Below the pieces are notes generated by a model that was not told the DNA's origin, ran no database searches, and saw only the letters and a program-made list of their open reading frames with translations. A program made the translations under genes and the position numbers. From Nymphaea colorata (taxonomy: Eukaryota > Streptophyta > Magnoliopsida > Nymphaeales > Nymphaeaceae), in the NCBI RefSeq assembly GCF_008831285.2, contig NC_045139.1, forward strand, positions 2,302,704 to 2,366,703: a stretch of 64,000 bases of DNA, written 5' to 3'. Each line of letters starts with the position of its first letter. The first letter of the stretch is position 1. Positions 43,726 through 55,392 of the stretch are shown here, in pieces.

Positions 43726-44226
43726 GCTAATTTACTAGAGAAACAAATGCCGTTTTCATTTTCTTGGATCATTCCATTGCTGCTTGAGGTTTGACAGCGT
43801 TACTTCAAAGGCGATGTGTTTTAGCTCTTCCCAAACTTACCGACATACAGCCCGCCTCCTGCAGCTAGGATTTGTAGCATGAAGATGGTCTTTGACTGGT
43901 GTTTCCGATTAGCCATCCAATTTAGAGATAATTGTCAGACGATTGGTTTTAATTTATTCCTGGTTGCTCCTGTCCAATATGTTTCCTGCAATGCTGGATA
44001 TTGTATATTCCTCTATAATTCGGCTTTATTGCGTTAGAGAGATTCCTTTGTTGAATAGCTGTTGTAAACATGAACAGACAAGGTTTAGTGCAGACACGCT
44101 GTGTGATTGACCTAAAATTTCTTGAATGCTTTTATGGACGTTTTGGCCTTAACTGGATAAGTAGCTTATCTTGTTCTGATAAGTTGTCCATAAATATCGT
44201 GGAAAATAGATAGACATCTCTCTCTC

Positions 44227-44264
<38 letters not shown>

Positions 44265-45522
44265 AATTTGGCCATAGCATCGGTGGACAGGTAAGAGGCA
44301 CACATAATGGGTGTGTCTCTTGTTCAATTTCTGTGGATGCTACTCTTCTGTTGGTTTCACCTACAATCAAAACATCTCCACTGGAATGAGGAGAGCTCTT
44401 GTGGGTGCCACCATCCTCTGAATCATTGGTATGGTGAATTACTTTCCCTGCTTATGTAAGGATAGAGACTTGGTACCTCTTCTCTTGATTGGTTGAGCGG
44501 CTAGAAGATCTCCAAATTCTCAAGAAATAGTTTAATTCTTTTACTTGTAAGCTGGAATTGGGTAAACACATAACGAACAATCCCAAGAGACCAATCTTAT
44601 GTATCTCTTCATCTCCTTGAAAGGATTAACCAAACCGTATCGCGGTTGTTTTCTCATGTTAAGTATCGCCATTTTTCCTTCTATCATGGCCAAAAAACGA
44701 TCCCATTGAACAATGAATGTCCAGAACATTTTTTTCAATCAAGGGCTAGGCTCATCTTACTCTTCTCCGTTTTGGGGAATAAGGAGAGGATCAGGTGAGA
44801 CCTTTGAAGGGTTCTTCATCGTCTACCCAAAAAGTTTTAAACAAAAAAAATAAATCAAGCTGTCTGTAACCTGCCGGAAAATTGATTCCGTGTCCTGTGG
44901 CAGAGGTCGGTGGCGTCATGACAACAATTGTATTTTTTTTGGCGTACGAGTTTCATTCTAATCGTATTTTCTAGATTTCCGCAGTGTGCAATGGAGTGAA
45001 GGAGCAGCATTATCAAATCATTCTTTAGGAATTGGAAAAAAATGTTAAAAGAATATTTTCGAAAGCAAATAGAAAAGAATCTATATAAAAACAAAAGTAA
45101 ATAAAAATAAGAAATTTTTTAAATATTTAAAAACATTTCGAAAATTGACATTCGGCGCTTTTGACTTGTCCACCAAGTCGGATGACTCTGCCCCGGATTT
45201 GATTCAAAATACCTTATCATTTGATTACTCCATATATTAAATCTATGGATCTAACATAAAATGGTTTTATTGATGTGTCAAAAGGTTTAGGGTAAGATCC
45301 ATGGTTTTATCATACTAAGGATCTTAGGTCAGACTTGAAATCCACACTTAACATCTTTATTTTATTTTTTTGTGTTAGGCAAAGGTTGGATTCAAGAAGG
45401 AAAGAATAGGGTTTTATCTTAAATACATGGCTTGGCTTTTAAATCACGAGGATTTTAGATCAGGGGCAATCAAACACATCCTTAACATGGTACACAGAGG
45501 GAGAGAAAGAAGGGGGAGTAGG
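43726..45522. other. 3' flank of DPH7 and intergenic DNA
   Basis: A (TC)n run lies at 44216-44261. The rest is AT-rich without recognisable genes. Confidence 0.6.
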
Positions 45523-45777
45523 CTTGGGCGTCGGGGCGGCCCAACATGATAAAAGTAGGGCTTGGGTCAGCCCGATGCCCAAAACCAAGCCCAGGGCTTG
45601 TTCAGACCAGTTAAAAACAAATTAATATAAAATAAAAAAAATTGAATATAAAATATATTTTTAATAATAAAATATAATAATGTAAAAATAAATCGGACTG
45701 AACTGAGCTCGGACGAGTCGACCCAAACCGGTTTTTTTGGGCCGGGTACTAGGTACCTGTTGGGCAACATGCCCAAG
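45523..45777. repeat. Fold-back repeat with CTTGGGC...CCCAAC ends
   Basis: Left end 45523-45545 (CTTGGGC...CCCAAC) and right end 45759-45777 (GTTGGG...GCCCAAG) are inverted to each other; the core is AT-rich. Similar GC-rich-ended, AT-cored repeats occur at about 62360-62665 and 63720-64000. Non-coding. Confidence 0.55.
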
Positions 45778-46204
45778 CTTAGGACCCCGGTTTAAAAGTT
45801 GCATGACACACATCATGAGCGGGGACAAAGGAAATTCAACAACAAAAGGAAGTAAGTTTATGATTGGTTGCATCCTCAAGATTTCTTACTAGTTAACTTG
45901 AACATCCGCACCTTCTAAAAAGTACTTAGATTCTTATAAGCCCAGCTGTGCATCCTTATCTTCAAAACGACAAGAAAGTTCAGCTTTACGTACTTCATCT
46001 GGCAATTGTGACCTAATCCGCAACAACCCTGCTGGGGATGACACCCCAATTTAAATTATTAGTAGAAGATTCATCGACGGGTGGCCAACATGGACCTGCT
46101 GGATGGCCGGCCGCCTAGGACCTTTACCGTAGGCCGCCGGCCCGCCAAAATCACACGTAGGCTGAGCCGGCTTTCTTGTTTTCTTAACACAGCGAACTCT
46201 TTAC

Positions 46205-46325
46205 ATGTATATATATATGTATGTATGTGTGTATCAGTATATGCAAGTACTTCATATATATATATATATGTGTGTGTGTGTATGAGTGTATGCAAGTACT
46301 TTATATATATATTATATACACACAC
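46205..46325. repeat. TA/TG microsatellite tract
   Basis: Mixed TA and TG/CA runs. A unit with TATGCAAGTACTT occurs twice about 60 bp apart. Confidence 0.8.
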
Positions 46326-46859
46326 ATACACATACATAGGGACCTCATTCGACTTGACGTGCCAGATGAATAAGGTGGATTATTGGCCGGCCAGCCGACA
46401 ATGGGTTTGGTTGGTCGATAGGTGGGTCAAACAGGCTGAGCTGGCCAGCCCATCAGCCACAAACCCTAGCTTATCTATTGGTTCATGGCAAGAAAAGTGA
46501 TGAGAGGGCGCATTCCTCTTTGGTGAACATGCACCAAAAAGCAGCATGCGTTTTTTGCAGCTAACTATGAAACATACTACAGATACAAATGCATCGCTCC
46601 ATCTCTTTCCAAGTAGTACAAAGTTAAGCAGTGGGACCTAAAGGAGATGAATGAATGGTAGGGGAGGCTTCTCATCTTTGGCCGTCTTTTGTTTGATGGT
46701 GTCCTATCACTATCCGTGATATATATGCAGATAATACTTGGAAAGGAGACCAAAATATTAGGTCATCTATTGGGTAGCTTTCATGGGCGTTAGCGCAAAA
46801 ACACCATTGATGCACACTGTAGGTGAGCGAGAGGTTAACAATCTATACGAGTGAACAAT

Positions 46860-47260
46860 GATTCGTTAAAGGTCAGCTCATGAACAAGTTCAAACTGAGT
46901 CATTTGCTTAACGAGGCGACTCGTTCAAATAATCGAGTTGAGTTTGAGCTCCACACGTAACTGCCGAGTCGAGCTCGAGCCTTAATCGAATTTGTCAAGC
47001 CTTAATCATGTCGATATATTCAAACGAGTTTCCGAGTTTGTCGAACTTTCATCGAGTCGAGTTTGAGCTCCACACGTAGCGATGAATATCAATTCTATTC
47101 AAACAAGTTTGTCAAGCATTAATAAATGTAGCTGCTGAGTCAAGCTCGAGCTGTTTTCGTTGATCTATTCTCAAGCTCGAGTTGAGTCAAACTCGAGGTT
47201 TCATTAGTCGAGCGGAACTTGAGCTGATTGAACTCGGGCTCGACTCGACTCGTGTTTACC
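46860..47260. repeat. Degenerate TCGAGCT-rich dispersed repeat
   Basis: Many GAGCTCGAG, TCGAGTTGAG and AACTCGGGCTCG words. Similar wording is found at 26780-26895 and 33600-33720. A low-copy dispersed plant repeat; no coding function. Confidence 0.4.
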
Positions 47261-48039
47261 CCTAGCAATCCGTCATTCAAAAAAAAGACACAAAAGTTCC
47301 ATTACTTCTAGGGTTTTATTGGGTAATGGGCTGCGTACAACTTGGCACACCTCATTTTTAACAGTCCAAGAACGCCTCTGTGTCTCCAACTCTGACCAGC
47401 TATATTATTATGAACCTTTACATATATGGTGGTAAGGAAGCAACTTGATTTATGATTTTCTCATTTCCTAAATCATGGGGAGAACTGGAGCAAGAATTGG
47501 AACTTGCAGAAAATAACAAAAGAAAAGGTGGAAATGTATTTAAAGACAAATTAAAGAAGAAGAAACTGTCAGTTCATAAGCTGAGTCGCTTGACGATGAC
47601 AAATATTAAATGAGCAACAGGAAAAAAAGGTTGGTGATGGGGCCATGGCACTTGGCAGCAGCCCTACCAAACAGTGGAGCACACTGTCATAATCAAGGAC
47701 AAGGTGTCCCTGTTCAAATGTATTTATGGGGACCATGTCAAAGAAAAAAAAAAGAACAAACGTTAGAGAATAAAATAGTAAAATATAGTTTTATGAGCGC
47801 TTCATGGTGTCCATTTACGTAATGATCATGCAAAAGCATGACGATATGTGGCACAGGGAAAAGTATATTTAATTCCAGTTTTTAGCTAGAGAAAACAAGA
47901 TTATATTAGAGATGAAGTATATATAATTGCGAAATAGCAAAAAATTATTGCAAAAATGTGTTATAAATATATACTACAACGGAGACAAAAATTTAAAAGT
48001 AAGGTGAAACTGGTTACGTGCACACCCATGTAAAGGGTA

Positions 48040-48225
48040 TGCAATCAGGGGGGAGCCAAGGGTTGACATCATCTCAATTTTTTTTAAAAAAAATTATATA
48101 TAAATTTTAAAAAATTTCATTTTTCTTATATAAAAATTTTGAAAAAATGATATTTCAGCCTCTTTGTCAAAATTTAGAAACTTTAATTCGATCCCCTCAC
48201 CAAAAATTTTTAACTCTCTCCCTAT
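48040..48225 (-). mobile_element. MITE-like repeat, family 1, inverted copy
   Basis: The reverse complement resembles 31785-32030 through most of its AT core (TTAAAGTTT..AAATTTTG then GGCTGAAATATC). Ends with GGGGGGAGCC. Confidence 0.5.
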
Positions 48226-51200
48226 ATGCAATCACCAAAATATTCCCAACTAAGGAAAATAAAGGTACAAATTTAATAATAAGATACATAATCATATATA
48301 TAATATTAAAAATAAGTCATCGTGCCAACTCGGGCCTGCTCGCTTGCCAATTTTAAAGCTTGGGTCCCAAGTCAGGCTGGGTACCCGGCCCGGCCTGATG
48401 CCCGCCCCTAATTACAAACTCTAAAGAAAATAATATACGCCAAACGAACAAAAAAAAATATTTAGTTTGCCATGTTTAATCAATCTTGAAAAAATATACC
48501 CTCCTCATCACCTATGATTGTTAATCACAACTAGTTGGCATATTCATTTTTACTTTATAATGATTGACAAATTTCCCCCAAGCTTTTCACTTTCATTACA
48601 TTTTTCTTTTCGTTTTAGCTGTATTTGATGGCTTTAACTAGTTATGTAGTTAGGAAAATGTGTTTGTCATTTGAAAAGTACTCGCTTAGCTTTTTATTAC
48701 AGGCGGCTCCATTCTTTCCCTTTGCCGGTGATAGGGATGTATCTCCGATGATGGGCAGACAGCTTTACTAAATTTAATGTCAAAAACTCATTTGGGATGC
48801 TTCCGTAAAAAAAGATAGGAAGGAAAGTAGGAAGAATATTGCACAAACCCTTCCATTAGGCATGCCCTAATACAAATCTAAGATGTTGGTCTCCGGTAAT
48901 GCTATAAAAAAAAAAAAAGTAAAGACTTAATCTCCATTGGGGTGCATGTTTTTCAATAAACCAAATAAAATTAAGGAAGCATGCATTCGAAATTTCGAGA
49001 TTTTAAACGGATTGCTAGGAAAGCAACAAATTGAATGTTTTGTTCTTAGTGTTCCGAGCAATAGTGGAGCTACTATGCAACTGGTGTGGCCAGTCGTCCA
49101 TGCCAGCCCCTGAAATTTTGCATTGTGATTAAGCTCGACCTAGGTTCAGTTAAGCCTAGCCACATGTGGTGCCCACACTATACTTGAGTCAGTGCCCTGC
49201 AATCACTTATTCTCCTAAGTAAGAGCCAAAATTTTCTTCAGCCATTGGTTCCGATGATGGATGGAGCTTTGTATCCCAAACTCAGTTCGGTTTGACATTG
49301 AGTTATAATATAAGATGAAAAAAATGCCGGTAATAAACTCCCTTGGTTGATTAAAGATATTTTTTCTTCAAAATTGGGATTTTGCGGTCATTTTATATAA
49401 ACAAAAAAACTAATGTTTTTTTTATCACTATGCAGCTCTGAGAATTTCTTTCCATAATTAAGCACCTATTTGTTAAACATTAATGCTGAGCTTGGTTATT
49501 TGCCGAAATAATGTTAAATGGGTTTTTACAATTTTTTTGTTAATTATATTTTGTCAACTTGATAACATTTTAGTTGGGGTCATTCTTTTACTATGCGACA
49601 AGTTGAGTTGATGCCACGGGAGTTAGAAATGAAAGTGTTGATGCCACCGGAGTTTGAAACGAAGACTGGCGGTGTATAGATGAAAAAAGCCATTAGCAGC
49701 ATAACCCCAATCACAAGTGGAGAGTTTTCAAGGAAGCAAAAAGTTTGGCATTGAAAATGATGGGTCTCATGTGCAGGGGGGAGCCAAGATTTTCTTCAGG
49801 GGTGGGCCGGCAGTCTGACCTCTGAATCCGGATAAGGCCAAACTGAATTTTAATACAAAAAATACATTATGTAATTAAAAAATATTAATTTTTTCAATAT
49901 AAAAAAAATTATTGACTGGGGTGGGGCCATGTGCCTCTTTGGCATTGAGTGTTTGTTTCAGCTAGCTCAAGAAAGTGATTGCGACAAAATAATCATGCCA
50001 GGGATGCACTCATGTATGAAAGTCCTAAATGGTTTAAGTAACTGTAAGGTTCATAAGTTGGATATTTTGTCAAGATTATCAAACACGTACTTAAATTAGG
50101 AGATAAACATGGAAGTGAGCCCCAACCCCAACCAATATTAGACCACTGTTTTTGTTGATTGTGCAACCATGAGCATTGTGTGGAGGACAAATAGAATTTT
50201 TTTCTTTTCTTTTGATTTGTCATTTTTAATGTCATTCTCAAATGTATACCCAACCACTGATAGGCAGCTGATATTGACAAGTGAGAATATCTACCACTCA
50301 AGGTTTGATTCAGGGTGAACGGGGTTGGCTCATCGCATAACAAAGATTCAAAGCTTCCATCCAATTACTTTCGGTGTCTCGAGGTACTGTCCTTGTTGTA
50401 CTTTAACTTTGTGTATCGGTGATCTCTTTTTCAATGACACTTTGGACTATGGATGTCAATATGTCCTATTTGAATCAGATATCCGGCCGATCCAATACAA
50501 AAAGTCGGTCATGAAAAAAATTTAATATTCGATTAAGAAATAGGATCAGATTCAGATTGAATTCATTTTTAGACAAATATAGAGTATCTAATGCTATTAA
50601 ATTTTGAAAATTGGCAAAATATGGTTCCAAATTTGGATTCAGATTCAGATATAAATATAAAAATCTAATCCGGATCAGATTTAGATTGTAAAATGGGATT
50701 TTGGATTCAGATTTGGATATGGCTTGTTTTTATTTGAATTTGAACCCGAACGTATGAGTTTCTGAAAAAACAGATATGATTAAGGATACATTCGACACGA
50801 ACCTTCCACATTGAGAATAAAATTGGCTTCATATCAACCTTCGACATTGAGAATAAAATTGGCTTCATATCAGCCCCCACCCCAAGTCATTACACCAACC
50901 CCTCCACAAGCAGGCGAAGTTTGATTCATTGGACCCAAATTCTATGTTCCTTAGAATTATCTCCCTTACATCAAAGGTGATCGATCAAAAGAACCATGGG
51001 GATTTATAAAAGTGCAGCTTTCTGTCATCAATCCTGGAAGGATGTCTGAAAACTTCCACAGTACATGGCTGTGTAATGAATTTTGGACGTTATAAAGGAA
51101 GAACAAGGATAAGAAGAAGATATATTTTATTAATTTGACTGACTCCTAGGCATCTTGATGGTAATGCTATTATTGTTCAAGCAAGAAGAACCCACTTATT

Positions 51201-51294
51201 AGGTAGAAGCATGACCCCAAGCACGTGGTGGGGGGCAAGGGTACGTGTTTGATTGCATATACATTGGCTTTCAAGTTTATTTTTCACAAGAACT
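48226..51294. other. Intergenic DNA with dispersed-repeat debris
   Basis: 48310-48415 and 49775-49935 have GC-rich repeat ends. 50440-50760 is rich in GGATTCAGATTTGGAT-like words also seen near 63100-63420. No gene supported. Confidence 0.5.
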
Positions 51295-51548
51295 TGTGAT
51301 TGGAATTCATGAAAGTCTTATCATTTTTTTTATTAATTTTCTCCACTCGATTTCAAATATATAAAAAAAAAAGAATTAACTTTCTCCATGTGCTATATGC
51401 TTTTAGCATATGATATAAGAATGTGTAATTGGAATTTATGAAAGTCCTATCATTTTTTTATTAATTTTCTCTACTCAATTTCAAATATAAAAAAAAAAAA
51501 GAATTAACTTTGTCCATGTGCTATATGCTTTTAGTATATCATATAATT
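51295..51548 (+). repeat. 129-bp tandem direct duplication
   Basis: Two adjacent copies (about 51295-51423 and 51424-51548) share TGGAATT(C/T)ATGAAAGTC, an A-run and TCCATGTGCTATATGCTTT, with a few differences. Confidence 0.85.
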
Positions 51549-53976
51549 GATTATGTGGACCATCTAAGTTGCCCCAAAACTAATTGCATGTCGCACTACT
51601 AGGTAACAGCTAGCTTGGATATGTTTTAGGCTGTTAGGAAATATGATTATGTCTCTTTCATTTAAGAATTGTCTTGAAAAGTGTTAAAAATTTACATTAA
51701 TTAGTTTTTGAAATTATAAGCGAAAAAAGGCCCTGAAACGCAAATCTGGATCGGATTCAAACAGCAATATCCGGATCCAACTCCAGGCACAGCCATCAGA
51801 AAAAAAGGGTAATGCTACATCGATTCCAATCTCCCCGTCTCGACACGTGTACCTAAAGAATCCACGCCTCCTTTGAAAACGCATATAATTCTTCCGGTTA
51901 CCGGGAATTCGTCTTAAACTTAAGTCCCACTCTCAGATACAACCACGTAGCGCTTTGGGTCCTAATTACCAGAAAGGGACATGCTTTGAGCCTTTTGCCA
52001 TGTAGCTAAAGCATTCTGTGCAAGTCAGCGTGAGCTGACGCGGATTTGACGGCTGGGTCTTATCAGTGTCATCGAATTATCTCATCAACTTTGCAAGAAA
52101 TGAAAATATTCGTATTTCAAGATAAAGTCCCGCCAATAGCCTTTAGTCACGCGTCTGCCAGTCTTTTTTTGAGGCAAGAAAGTGTGATGGCTTAATATTT
52201 ATATGTAACGAGTCATTTTTTCATAAAATGAGTGAAAGTTATGGACGTTCCACTGGTCCTCCGCGAGTCAGAGCTGAGTATTTTGGGCACTTTTTTAAGG
52301 GTGATTTCGTCATTTACGGATGTCCCTCTCAGCGGTTACATCGCGTAAAAGAAGGGGGCCGGACGCCACAGCATTCGAGAAATTAATAAAATAATAAAAA
52401 ATTTAAAAGATAAAAAAAGACTAACAGAGGTAAAATTATTTGCCCCAAGTCGGCGAGGCAACCGGCTGCGACTGATGCCTCCCGGTAACTCCTAGAGGGA
52501 AACCCAAAAACTATACACTGAGAAAAGAAGGCGGAAGGACTCGAGCAGCACGCCCGTACGAGATGAGTCACCGGTCACCGCCGGTAGCTGTCTTTCTACA
52601 AATTCTTTCACTTATTTTTCTTAAAATTACAAAAGATGACCTATGTTTTCGCAAATAACAAATTCCGCGACTGGCTTTTGCAAATAAATAAATGTGTATT
52701 TATCATATTTCAGTTTTTTTTACCTTCCAGTGATAGAACAAAATTTTACCTTGATCAACAGTGCACAAGTTTTAGGAAATATGATCGTTTTTAAATCTTT
52801 TTTATAAGTTTCATGAAGCAACACTCTTAGTTACTATAACTTTAAATACAATATCTGCCTTGCAATTGTTAAACTAATGAACACTAGAAAAGTTTTATAA
52901 ACAATGATAGAGATGTTTTTGTAGGAATTGATAGTCGAAAATATAAGCTTTTTATTAAGGTTGCTTTTGTTTCATCAGATCATTTTTTCATTCATCTTTA
53001 GATGTATAGTTTTTTAACATGTGGCATAGATTTGCAATGTATATTAAAAAACACACTGTTTAATGTAGCAAATTTAAGATCTAAAGCTACCAAACTAAAC
53101 TACAACATCATCACAGGTGTCACATGAGAGATCATGAATCATATTACGTCCTTTAATGAAAAGAAACAGAGATTACTTTTCATAGTTGCTGCAAGTGCCC
53201 TTTGTGATCAATTTTAGAAAACGCTGGCGCTTTGTGACAATTGTTGTAGAGATGAGGACTGAATTTGCAATTGTAGGGAAGGCTATTAAATGCAAATTAC
53301 GTAGTTTGTGGGGTTAATTTTACAGTTGAAGCGGGTGAGAAGGAACAGTTTAGTTGATTTTTTAACGGGTTTTTTTTGCCGGGGAAGGACGGGCGGAGTG
53401 ACGGGGAAGGAGGAGAGAAGGCGAAGGGGCGGAGCGCATTCTCAAATTGAAAAAGGAGGGAAGCAGGAAAAGATTGACAAGAAAGGTTGACAGAAGAGAG
53501 AGAGGGAGGGAGATGGGTGCGCGCTCAGATCGTACGGGTGGATTTCACTGGTCCGACTGAGCAAAGCGCTCTCTCTCCCCTCTCTTTCGCACAGACGTCA
53601 GAAAGCGCGAGCGAGAAATCTCTCGAGGGAGAACAAGGCGCGCAGATGGAAGCCTCTCTGTTATTCAGCTGTCCTCCGGTCGGAGTTTCCGTCCCCTCTC
53701 TTTCTCGCTGAGTACAGATCGATCACGAGTTTCAACGATCGATATCTCTGTCTCTGTCTCTCTCTCTCTCTCCTCATTGAACCAGGAGTGTCGAGTGCGA
53801 GAGAATCATAAAGAACGAGGAATTTCAGTGCATAGAGTCGCGCAGAAGAATTGGATAGCTGAGAGAGAGTCAGAGAGAATAAGAGAGAGACAGAGAGATA
53901 GGGGTTGAAGAGACGGACGTCCACGAAACAGTAGCTTCTCTATCTCTCTAGCTCTCTTTGAGGAGAGAATAGAGAG
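51549..53976 (+). promoter_or_regulatory. Upstream region and 5' leader of the KNOX gene
   Basis: A palindromic ACACGTGT (G-box core CACGTG at 51844-51849) lies about 2.1 kb before the ATG. The last 300 bases are CT- and GA-rich, like a long 5' UTR. Two short upstream ORFs could sit in it: 53513-53560 (15 codons) and 53646-53711 (21 codons, MEASLLFSC...). Promoter position is inferred. Confidence 0.4.
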
Positions 53977-54849
53977 ATGGAGGAGATATACGGCCTGGCG
54001 TCGTCGGCGGACTACTCGGACCACACCGGGATCGGGTCGTCGGTGTCGCCGGAGGGCCTAGTTTGTCCGCCGGAGTTTGCGACGTCGTATGCGAGCTATT
54101 ACTCACCGGGCGGCTGCTTTGGCGAGAAGATTCATTCCTCTGGCGGCGTCTTCGTCGGTCACTTGCCGGGTGCCGCGGGAGCGCCGGAATCGTCTGCTTC
54201 CCCGGTCTTCACGGGACAGGAGGAGGCGGGGGCGGCCTACGGCACGGAGATCTCCTCGGCGATGAAGGCCAAGATCGCGAGCCATCCTCGATATCCGAGC
54301 CTCGTGGAGGCTTATATCGATTGCCGCAAGGTAATTCCACGAGGAAGTGAGCAAGAGACAGAGTTGCCGATGATTTTTGCCGTCGGAATGCACCGTTTTT
54401 CATCCTCCAGTGTGATTGAATTCTGTTTCTTATTTCTCGATTCTCTCTTTCTTCCTTCTTAATTCTGAATCTTTTTCGAATGAACTATAAGTCATCTCGA
54501 AAATTTCGTTTTCTCGAAGATGAGTGAAGGAGATCGAAATCCGTCCGGGAAGGTTTTCTTGCTGTGTACAGATCTCATTTTTACGTTTTTAATTAAAAGA
54601 AAATTATTCATTTCCTTGATCAAATTGAAGAAATCAGAGCAATCAACGGAATCGCGACAAACTGTCTGAATTCCGTGTCTCTTTTGTTCCTGACAGACTT
54701 CAAAATTTGCGCCCAGCAAGATCTCAGTCTCTCGGGTTTGTAACATTTTGGACAATTTTTTCCTGTGCGGTTTCTAATTTGTTTTTTTCTTGTGGAAGGG
54801 TCTGATAATCTAACTCTTTCAGCATGTTTCAGAATGCTAACACACACTT

Positions 54850-54895
<46 letters not shown>

Positions 54896-55358
54896 GTGTC
54901 CGGTTTTCGTCATGTTTCACTAGATTTCATGAACTGTTGTCGCCTTAGCTATGCATATTTCCCGTTCAATTTTCACTCCTCCCGTCCTTACAGATTCAAG
55001 ATTTCGCTCCATCTTTGGAAAGTCGAGCTTATAATCTGATTTTGCTTGATTTTTTTAATCAGTCTCTTCTCCTGCGAGATCGCCATAGGCATTTTTTAAA
55101 GTCTCGTTCTGAACCGTGTACTCTTCTAGAACGTATGAGGCTATGAGCACTTCGTATGAGCACGGTCTGTGTCCTTTCCGTTTGCACCGGCTTCCTGCAC
55201 TCGCATTGTCGAGCGGCTGTCCCTCTAATCAAGCGTCCGTGACTTCTTTCGTCTTCTTCTTCCGTCTTCGCTCCTATGAATGAATGATCATAGCTGATTA
55301 TTACGTGTACTTTCGTTTCTAAAAGCTCTCTTTCGCTCTCTCTCTCTCTTTTGCTTTT

Positions 55359-55392
<34 letters not shown>

